Assembly: GCA_003447295.1 (NCBI GenBank)
Contig: DLZQ01000049.1
Coordinates: 1-29,742, forward strand
Origin: Lachnospiraceae bacterium
GTDB lineage: Bacteria; Bacillota; Clostridia; Lachnospirales; Lachnospiraceae
Reading direction: 5' to 3'
Length of the DNA stretch: 29,742 nucleotides
Made by a program: the position numbers and the translations under genes
In this document: in pieces, positions 24,221-29,742 of the stretch
Numbering within the stretch: the first letter of the stretch is position 1
How the letters are laid out: every line of letters starts with the position of its first letter
Notes under the pieces: model-generated
The model's input: the letters and a program-made list of their open reading frames with translations, nothing else
Databases searched by the model: none
Told to the model about the DNA's origin: nothing

Positions 24221-24236
24221 GCGCTTCTTCATTAAA

Positions 24237-24773
24237 TTATTCTTCTCTGTCTTCCAGATCTTTTTTCAGAATATCCAGATAAGGCACCAGAATTCCCTGA
24301 TGTTTCGGAAGAATATATTCCGGATTCAGTTCTTCGAACCGGAAGCTTTTCCTGCCGCCGTCATTTGCCCTGTCCCAGAAAAACCGAAGCATCTCATAAG
24401 GCAGATAATACAACAGATCCTTGTGGCTGTAAAAGATCAGGAAAAAAGCGATGCCGCCCTGCTTTTCGAACTGCCGCATGAATTCTACCTGATGGGGATG
24501 GATATTCTGCAGGGAAAAGGTATCCACCGCACATTCCTTGGCATCAAAGCATACAGGGATACCCTGTACTGCACCGATATAATCAACAGTACTCTTCTGC
24601 TCGAAAAAAGCCAGCGTGATCTGGCGGCTCTCCTTATCCATTTTTATCGGAGTGATGGGTGTGGGGATTTTCTGGATCAGGGCAAGCCCGGCTTCCGCAT
24701 ATTTTTCATTGGTACGGTTAACCATATCCTCCAGTGTGGATCCGCGGAGTCCGCGGGTGTTCCATGTAGCCAT
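24237..24773 (-). CDS. recU: Holliday junction resolvase RecU
   Basis: 178 residues. RecU cuts four-way DNA junctions in recombination and repair in Firmicutes, where it replaces RuvC. N-terminal RGSTLEDMVNRTNEKYAEAGLALIQKIPTPI (split around residues 10-40) has the E-x-x-x-N-x-T-N start. The nuclease core follows: STVDYIGAVQGIPVCFDAKE with Asp64, Asp77 and Glu80, then HPHQVEFM with Gln95. RecU is often next to a penicillin-binding protein gene; here it follows an RluA-type pseudouridine synthase after 14 bases. AAAGGA precedes the ATG. Cytoplasmic. Confidence 0.93.
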   Translation of the reverse strand: MATWNTRGLRGSTLEDMVNRTNEKYAEAGLALIQKIPTPITPIKMDKESRQITLAFFEQKSTVDYIGAVQGIPVCFDAKECAVDTFSLQNIHPHQVEFMRQFEKQGGIAFFLIFYSHKDLLYYLPYEMLRFFWDRANDGGRKSFRFEELNPEYILPKHQGILVPYLDILKKDLEDREE

Positions 24774-24787
24774 TTCGTGTATCCTTT

Positions 24788-25810
24788 CTAGCAGGCAGTA
24801 TCCGGTATCAGATTCAGTGCCTGTAAGATCATAGCAAATTTACCGGGAAGCGGGGCTGTAAAGGTCCTGCCGCTTACTTTTGCAAGAGCTCCTTTTTCTC
24901 CCTCCGGGAAGCAGACCTTCCCGGCATGCAGAAGCTGATGGCGCAGGGAAAATTCGGACTGCATTTTACGGTTCAGCCTGGGATCTCCGTATTTCGTATC
25001 GCCGAGTAACGGATGCCCGGTGCTCGCCAGATGGGCACGGATCTGATGGGTTTTACCGGTGACCAGCTCCACAGTTAACAGGGTATAGTCTCCCGCCACG
25101 GCTTCCGGAGTATAGATCGTCTGAATATAAGAAGCCTCTTCCGTTCTTTCCGGTTTCTTGGCGTACACCTTTACAGTATTGGTGTGCTCATCCTTGGACA
25201 GGTAGCCTTCTAACGTGCTTTCCTGTAAAATCTTACCTTTGCAGATCGTCTGATAGTATTTTCGAACCGTTCGGTCCTTAATGATGCGGCTTAAGTCCTG
25301 GGATCCCGCTAACGTCTTGCCGCATAATACGATGCCACTGGTATTGCGGTCAAGACGGTTGCAGACGGAAGGATGGAACGTGGCAAGATCCGCTTCTTTT
25401 ATAGCTCCGGTCTCCAATAGATGCCCGATCAGCCATTCATTCAGGGAAAGATCTTCCGGTTTTGCCTTCTGCGTCAGAACCCCGGCAGGCTTGCTCAATA
25501 ATAAGATATCATCATCCTCGTAAATGACACAGACATCCCTTAGCAAATGGTATGCCTTTCGGTAATCGGAAGTATCTTCCGCACTCTTAGTACCGGACAG
25601 GGAAGCAAATGTCTCCTCGGAGAAAAAGCATTTTACTTCATCCCCTTCGGTAAGAATTTCTTTTCCCTCTGCCTTTTTTCCATTTAATGTAATGTTTTTC
25701 TTGCGCAGCATTTTATATAAAAATCCGGTGCCTGCGCCGGGCAGAGCTTTTTTTAAATATTTATCCAGGCGCTGTCCTGCCTGATTTTTGCCGATGGTAA
25801 GTAACTGCAT
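24788..25810 (-). CDS. RluA family pseudouridine synthase
   Basis: 340 residues from ATG 25808-25810 (MQLLTIGKNQAGQRLDKYL), chosen because AAGGAG lies ten bases upstream; the frame extends further into the preceding gene without a ribosome site. An S4-like RNA-binding domain (about 1-65) is followed by the synthase domain with LLLSKPAGVLTQ, the catalytic HPSVCNRLDRNTSGIVL (Asp154), TGKTHQIRAHLASTGHPLLGD and KYGD. RluA-type enzymes (RluA, C, D) isomerise uridines in rRNA or tRNA; the target base cannot be told from sequence. It lies 37 bases after the unknown membrane protein. Confidence 0.93.
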   Translation of the reverse strand: MQLLTIGKNQAGQRLDKYLKKALPGAGTGFLYKMLRKKNITLNGKKAEGKEILTEGDEVKCFFSEETFASLSGTKSAEDTSDYRKAYHLLRDVCVIYEDDDILLLSKPAGVLTQKAKPEDLSLNEWLIGHLLETGAIKEADLATFHPSVCNRLDRNTSGIVLCGKTLAGSQDLSRIIKDRTVRKYYQTICKGKILQESTLEGYLSKDEHTNTVKVYAKKPERTEEASYIQTIYTPEAVAGDYTLLTVELVTGKTHQIRAHLASTGHPLLGDTKYGDPRLNRKMQSEFSLRHQLLHAGKVCFPEGEKGALAKVSGRTFTAPLPGKFAMILQALNLIPDTAC

Positions 25811-25847
25811 AAGACACCACTCCTTAAAAGTATATAAAGAAAATAGG

Positions 25848-26432
25848 TTACAGAGACACACTCTTTAAGGTCTGGCAGATTCCCGACGTCAGTTCCGGCT
25901 GTGTGGGCAGTTCCTTTAACTGTTCGCAGCGTTTTACGTATTTATCCAGATCGTTAAATATTTTCACAGAAGTCTCTCTGTAATTGTCTTTTTTCAGAAT
26001 AGCCTGAATGTGTTTGTTAAAAGCCTGCTCCTCGAACTTCGGGTCCGCAGTGTATCCACAGATCGTATTGCCGCAGACGGTCAGATGATGAATACAGAAA
26101 TTCTTTTCATAAGAAGTAAATACACAGTCGTAGAGTCCGGTAAGTCCTTGTGTATGTGCCGCGATCAAAGAGGCATCCCGCTCATCACAGCCCTTGTAAC
26201 GTAAATACATGAACATTTCCACCAGGCTTTTACATGCCGGAAGACATCCCAGTACCGCCACGATGGTTAACAGGTTCTCTCTGCTTCCGGTGCTGACCCA
26301 GCCGGCGATAAACAGTGCAAGAGAGATGGCAAAATAAAGCACGGTTCTTATAATCTCATAATTTTTCTGGGTACGAAGATACCCTCTGGTTCCTTTTACA
26401 GCATCTGTGGAAAACATTCTTTTCAATTGCAT
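25848..26432 (-). CDS. conserved-looking membrane protein, unknown
   Basis: 194 residues. Two membrane segments (about residues 31-46 and 54-70) form a hairpin close to the N-terminus, followed by a soluble domain of about 120 residues with a Cys cluster (CVFTSYEKNFCIHHLTVCGNTICGY, split: Cys near 107, 116, 123 and 128) and a basic helical end. AAGGAG precedes the ATG. Placed between two pseudouridine synthases in one operon. I do not recognise a family. Its soluble part would face the cytoplasm if the basic N-terminus is inside. Confidence 0.75.
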   Translation of the reverse strand: MQLKRMFSTDAVKGTRGYLRTQKNYEIIRTVLYFAISLALFIAGWVSTGSRENLLTIVAVLGCLPACKSLVEMFMYLRYKGCDERDASLIAAHTQGLTGLYDCVFTSYEKNFCIHHLTVCGNTICGYTADPKFEEQAFNKHIQAILKKDNYRETSVKIFNDLDKYVKRCEQLKELPTQPELTSGICQTLKSVSL

Positions 26433-26455
26433 TTAAAATCATCTCCTTTTGTAGC

Positions 26456-27169
26456 TTATTTCTTCTGATTCTGTGTGTTAGCCAGTGCGCAGATCTCTTC
26501 TTCTGTCAATGCACGATGCGCTCCTCGTGGAAGGGAGGGATCAAGGGTCAGCGGTCCGAAGGATACTCTCTCCAGTGCACATACCTGATTTCCCACTGCC
26601 TGTAACATTCTTTTGACCTGATGAAATCTGCCTTCGTGAATTGTAAGCAGCAGATCGCCGTCCGGAGTGATCACCGCTTTTGCGGGGGCAGTCGGTTTGT
26701 CATCTCCAATATCAAGCCCCTCTTCCAGACGGTGGATATCTTCCTCGGAGAGAGGATGATCTGGCTGCACCAGATAAGTTTTATCCACATGTTTTTTGGG
26801 TGACAGCAGGTCGTGTGCCAGGGCACCGTCGTTGGTTAAGAGTAAAAGCCCTGTGGTATCCTTATCCAGTCTTCCCACCGGGAACAGATCCTTTCTGCTC
26901 TGTGCGGGAAGCAGCTCTAACACGGTAGGTGCCGTATTGTCATTGGTGGCAGAGACAACTCCCTCCGGCTTATTCAGCATATAATAGACATATTTTTGAT
27001 ACCGCAGTTCCTGCCCCTGAAAGGCGATGATGTCTTTGGTTTCCTCTATTTTTTCTTCCGGTTTTTTGGCAACCGTGCCGTTGATCGTTACCATCCCTTT
27101 TCGGATGGCATCCTTTACCTGGCTTCTGGTTCCTATATTATTTTCACATAAAAATTTATCCAGACGCAT
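26456..27169 (-). CDS. RsuA/RluB family pseudouridine synthase
   Basis: 237 residues from ATG 27167-27169 (MRLDKFLCENNIGTRSQVKD), the usual start of the family; an ATG seven codons earlier has no ribosome site, though that of the chosen start is also weak (AGAAAGTG). S4 domain 1-58, then YMLNKPEGVVSAT, the catalytic FPVGRLDKDTTGLLLLTNDG (split; Asp102) and HEGRFHQVKRMLQAVG. Enzymes of this family modify one uridine in 16S rRNA (RsuA, U516) or 23S rRNA (RluB/F). The S4-plus-KPEG pattern fits RsuA best. It heads the four-gene operon ending with recU. Confidence 0.93.
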   Translation of the reverse strand: MRLDKFLCENNIGTRSQVKDAIRKGMVTINGTVAKKPEEKIEETKDIIAFQGQELRYQKYVYYMLNKPEGVVSATNDNTAPTVLELLPAQSRKDLFPVGRLDKDTTGLLLLTNDGALAHDLLSPKKHVDKTYLVQPDHPLSEEDIHRLEEGLDIGDDKPTAPAKAVITPDGDLLLTIHEGRFHQVKRMLQAVGNQVCALERVSFGPLTLDPSLPRGAHRALTEEEICALANTQNQKK

Positions 27170-27244
27170 GAACTTTTCACTTTCTATCATTTCTATTTAT
27201 TTCATTTTGGCATATAGTATACAAACCGCTTAACAGGAACCTCC

Positions 27245-28168
27245 ATGAAAAAAATAATGGACGTTTTTTTCTTTGTATTTTTGACATTCTGTATGTTGAC
27301 GAATTCGTCCTTAAGTCTTGCCTATGCAGCCCTGGGGTTGAGACTCTGGTATGAAAAAATGGTTCCGGTGCTTTTCCCGTTTATGGTTCTGTCCGGAACG
27401 CTGATCCGCATGGGGCTGGTGGAAAGTCTTATCCGTCCCATAAGACCTTTTTTCGGTAAACTGTTCCGGATATCCGATCCTGCGGTTTATACGATCCTTA
27501 TGGGCTTTTTATGTGGCTTTCCCATGGGTGCACGTACGACGGCTGAGTTTCGTAACAGGCAGGAGCTTTCTGTAGCGGAGGGACAATTCCTTTTGGCCTT
27601 TTGCAATAATTTCGGACCGGTTTATTTTTTGGGATTTGTGCTGCCTTTGCTGCACCGGACGCTTAAGCTGCCCTATCTTATGGGGATGTACGGCATTCCT
27701 GTTATCTACGGACTATTCTTAAGATATACGATCTATCGCACGCGTCTGCAGGATACTTCTATGGTTTCAAAGCCTGTAACCCAGTCCTCTGTCAGGGCAT
27801 CCCTGCCGGATGCTTTGGACGATGCTGTGAATGCCGCAGGCTTAAGTATTCTGCAGCTTGGAGGATATATGATCTTTTTCAATCTGCTGAATCTGCTTCC
27901 CAGGATTTTCCTGCGCCAAAGTCATCTCCTTGCGCCACTTTTGGAAATCACCGGAGGGCTGCAGCTGTTAGAGGGACGATATCCGTTATATACTTTACTG
28001 TTACTTCCGTTTGGGGGCTTAAGCTGTATCGTCCAGACAGCAGGCTGTATCCGGAATACGGGCCTTTCTCTGAAAAAATACATTATTCATAAGCTCGTTC
28101 TGACACTGCTTACTGCATTCTATTACCTGGGATGGCGGCTTCTGTCTCCGGATACATTTCTGCTCTGA
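27245..28168 (+). CDS. YlbJ-like nucleoside-recognition (Gate) domain membrane protein
   Basis: 307 residues, six to eight membrane segments. The core MGFLCGFPMGARTTAEF followed by LSVAEGQFLLAFCNNFGPVYFLG matches the Gate domain pattern of sporulation protein YlbJ, which has P-M-G-A-K and S-F-C-N-x-x-G-P at the same points. B. subtilis YlbJ has about 408 residues, so this is a shorter relative. Gate-domain proteins are thought to move nucleosides or other small solutes; YlbJ is needed for spore development. AGGA lies close before the ATG. It is divergent from rsuA and its 3' end overlaps the amidase gene by 46 bases. Confidence 0.85.
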   Translation: MKKIMDVFFFVFLTFCMLTNSSLSLAYAALGLRLWYEKMVPVLFPFMVLSGTLIRMGLVESLIRPIRPFFGKLFRISDPAVYTILMGFLCGFPMGARTTAEFRNRQELSVAEGQFLLAFCNNFGPVYFLGFVLPLLHRTLKLPYLMGMYGIPVIYGLFLRYTIYRTRLQDTSMVSKPVTQSSVRASLPDALDDAVNAAGLSILQLGGYMIFFNLLNLLPRIFLRQSHLLAPLLEITGGLQLLEGRYPLYTLLLLPFGGLSCIVQTAGCIRNTGLSLKKYIIHKLVLTLLTAFYYLGWRLLSPDTFLL

Positions 28169-29580
28169 TTTCTATTCTGATTTTTATTATGATTTCTACG
28201 TCTGCGCTTCTTATGTCTGCTAAGCTGGATCTGATATAGCAGAAATATCACGAGAAGCAGAGCAGCCAAAATTCCGCAAATGATCAGAAACACACCGAAA
28301 TTCACTTGCTTTTTATCATTCAACACCTGGAATATGCCATTATTTCCAGCGGCATCCGCCATGGTAATTACGGAATCGGAAGTACTGTCTTTGGAGGCAT
28401 TCTCCAGGGAAGCGGCTTCTTCTGCCGCAAGGCTTGCTTCCAAGGCTTCTTTGGCTGCCTTTTCCTGATCAACAAACGGCTTATCAAAGGTGATGGAAGC
28501 ACTCTCGGTAAATAGATCCGCCTGATTGTATCCTCTGACGGTGATCACCGGCTGCTCGCCCTTCGTAAAGTTAAGTGAAAAGGTAAAGGTGTCGGGAAAG
28601 GTTCCTGACATAATATCCAGATCCGGCCAGGGCTGTAGCTCGGAATATGTCCTGCCACCGTCTGTACTGTAATCATAGTACATCATGGGACAGTCATAAT
28701 CTGTTCCCGTGACTTCCAAAGTCACCTCACCGGTGTCATAATCTGCATTGAGCAGTGACAGAAGACAAATATCCGGTTCCGTCTTATCTCGTATGGTGGC
28801 GGGCAGAATGGACTGCAGGGAGACTTCGGGAAGCGCATCTGCCGAAGCACTGTAATCGACACCCGTGTCTGCACTAGACAATCCGAAGTATTTTGCAACG
28901 GACAACGCATCCTCTCTGCCAAACCGTTTCCAGTCCTCTTCCGTCTGGCAATACGGAATATCCCTGCCCTCATCTACATGGCAGTGTTCAATGATGGCGG
29001 ACGGAATCCCTCTGGCAGTACTTTCTCTTATGATTCCGTAATAATCATCTCCGTTATCCTTAAGCTTCGTCTTCACACCGCGTAAAAAAAGTCCCATTTC
29101 TTTCATCTGCTGCATCTGTTCCCAGCCGAACTGGTAACCGTAGGCATTGTAGGGCTGTACGGAAGAGATCCATACCTCGGAACCGAACAGATCATGATCT
29201 ACGGAAGCGTTATAATGAATGCTGAACAGAAAATCCGCATTCCGCTCCGCAGCAAACTGTGCGCGGTCTGCCAACGACATGGATACATCGTCGGTATGGG
29301 TCAGGTAGACATCCACATTGTCGTATTTTGTCAGTTCCTCATACATGGCCAGGGCAGTCACCATGGTCATTTCCTTCTCTTTGGTAATTCCCTCCAGGGT
29401 TCCTTCGTTGTCGCCGCCGTGTCCGGGATCGATGACAACAGTGACCCTCTCTCCCGTCTCCTGTGCTCTTGGCGCTGCCTGAACGTTCAGGGAAGCTTCA
29501 AAAAAACAGGCTGCAGCAAGACTGACCGCACAGATCATTGTCCTGACTAACAGCCCTTTTTGTATATTGCTTACTTTCAT
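28123..29580 (-). CDS. N-acetylmuramoyl-L-alanine amidase with C-terminal membrane anchor
   Basis: 485 residues from ATG 29578-29580, chosen for AAAGGAATC upstream; the open frame runs 46 codons further through a terminator hairpin and is not translated. Signal peptide 1-35 (cut near VQA). Amidase_3 domain about 45-235: VVIDPGHGGDNEG (zinc His54), EKE (probably Glu68), FSIHYNAS (His122) and AIIEHCHVDE (catalytic Glu198). It cuts the bond between muramic acid and the stem peptide of peptidoglycan. A beta-rich domain (270-370), a Glu/Ala-rich coiled stretch (371-395), one membrane helix (428-450) and an Arg/Asn/Lys-rich tail (453-485) follow. The anchor would hold the enzyme at the outer membrane surface with the tail in the cytoplasm. 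Confidence 0.93.
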   Translation of the reverse strand: MKVSNIQKGLLVRTMICAVSLAAACFFEASLNVQAAPRAQETGERVTVVIDPGHGGDNEGTLEGITKEKEMTMVTALAMYEELTKYDNVDVYLTHTDDVSMSLADRAQFAAERNADFLFSIHYNASVDHDLFGSEVWISSVQPYNAYGYQFGWEQMQQMKEMGLFLRGVKTKLKDNGDDYYGIIRESTARGIPSAIIEHCHVDEGRDIPYCQTEEDWKRFGREDALSVAKYFGLSSADTGVDYSASADALPEVSLQSILPATIRDKTEPDICLLSLLNADYDTGEVTLEVTGTDYDCPMMYYDYSTDGGRTYSELQPWPDLDIMSGTFPDTFTFSLNFTKGEQPVITVRGYNQADLFTESASITFDKPFVDQEKAAKEALEASLAAEEAASLENASKDSTSDSVITMADAAGNNGIFQVLNDKKQVNFGVFLIICGILAALLLVIFLLYQIQLSRHKKRRRRNHNKNQNRNQSRNVSGDRSRHPR

Positions 29581-29601
29581 TCTCTTGATTCCTTTATTTT
29601 T

Positions 29602-29632
29602 AAAAAACCAGCTTTCTACAGAAAACTGGTTT
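29602..29632 (-). terminator. intrinsic terminator before the amidase gene
   Basis: On the minus strand AACCAG-TTTTCT pairs with AGAAAG-CTGGTT with one mismatch and is followed by TTTTTTAAAA. It ends a transcript coming from beyond 29632, 22 bases before the amidase ATG, so the amidase must have its promoter inside or downstream of the hairpin, or depend on read-through. It makes an upstream start for the amidase unlikely. Confidence 0.8.
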
Positions 29633-29650
29633 CTTATGATTAATATGATG

Positions 29651-29742
29651 TCGGGGTCAAAAGCCCCCGATTTTGATGCCTGCGGATTGTTCCGTGCTAC
29701 GCACTCCCACAATCCCACCCAATATTCGCATATCGTGGGATT
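29651..29742 (-). ncRNA. possible structured RNA end, cut by window edge
   Basis: Three hairpins follow each other on the minus strand: AATCCCAC/GTGGGATT (29711-29742, 16-base centre with an ATAT pair), a small GTGC-GTA-GCAC loop (29693-29703), and TCGGGG/CCCCGA (29651-29670). The terminator at 29602-29632 comes next, with no coding frame between. Such a row of stems ending in a terminator fits a small RNA or a mobile repeat. I could not match it to a named RNA family; its 5' part lies outside the window. Confidence 0.35.

Noticed and set aside
24116..24236. T-box or His attenuator upstream of hisZ
   Set aside because: The leader is only about 70 bases and contains no T-box core sequence, specifier loop or run of His codons.
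24117..24791. Plus-strand frame of 224 codons opposite recU
   Set aside because: recU is clearly coding on the minus strand and the his promoter falls in the same stretch; no ribosome site on the plus strand.
29581..29718. Amidase N-terminal extension of 46 codons
   Set aside because: The extension would run through an intrinsic terminator and other hairpins; the ATG at 29578-29580 has a ribosome site followed by a proper signal peptide.
1..29742. CRISPR arrays, tRNA or rRNA genes, insertion-sequence transposases
   Set aside because: No spaced repeats, no tRNA-like GGTTC-A arms with cloverleaf, no rRNA stretches and no transposase motifs were seen on reading both strands.

Overview
The window looks like chromosomal DNA of a Clostridia member, most likely Lachnospiraceae. 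The reasons are AGGAGG-type ribosome sites, the short HisG plus HisZ pair, the B12-binding radical SAM / DUF2344 / RNase G cluster, a YlbJ-like sporulation-type membrane protein, and debris of a VirD4/Maff2-type conjugative element. No tRNA, rRNA, CRISPR array, intact transposase or integrase was seen. Nearly every gene lies on the minus strand, so operons read right to left.

Left part (1-4.4 kb): a visibly AT-rich accessory patch. It holds an open-ended secreted or membrane-anchored protein, a VanZ-like membrane protein, a GNAT acetyltransferase, a 430-base stretch with coding-like debris, a lipoprotein, a probable toxin-antitoxin pair with its own promoter and a 14-bp palindrome, a Maff2 gene reduced to its two ends, a VirD4/TraG coupling-protein remnant and a small membrane protein. 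This is best read as the decayed end of an integrative conjugative element with surviving cargo. Two related hairpins (2539-2574 and 4359-4405) frame the toxin-antitoxin and remnant block.

4.4-11.5 kb: a galactoside-use operon, transcribed TetR regulator, GH2 glycosidase, GPH-family sugar symporter, GH36 alpha-galactosidase. Two copies of a GGAAAC-N16-GTTTC inverted repeat upstream of the TetR gene are the likely operators. The operon would import small galactosides and hydrolyse them in the cytoplasm.

11.5-18.7 kb: a tight six-gene operon, moxR, DUF58, a membrane protein, a TIGR03960 radical SAM protein, its DUF2344 partner, and RNase E/G, ending in a clear intrinsic terminator. ATGA overlaps and very short gaps couple most of the genes.

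18.7-24.2 kb: a small unknown plus-strand membrane protein, then a histidine operon (hisZ, hisG, hisD, hisB, hisIE) with a consensus promoter and a short foldable leader. The HisIE protein carries an extra N-terminal HisF-like barrel that appears to have lost its first catalytic aspartate. 24.2-27.2 kb: rsuA-type pseudouridine synthase, an unknown two-helix membrane protein, an RluA-type pseudouridine synthase and recU. 27.2-29.7 kb: a plus-strand YlbJ-like protein, converging by 46 bases on a membrane-anchored N-acetylmuramoyl-L-alanine amidase. The right edge holds several hairpins and an intrinsic terminator that may be the end of a small structured RNA.

No wholly new system is obvious. 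The best leads are the fused degenerate HisF barrel, the double-operator TetR galactoside operon, the toxin-antitoxin module inside the decayed element, and the hairpin array at the right edge.
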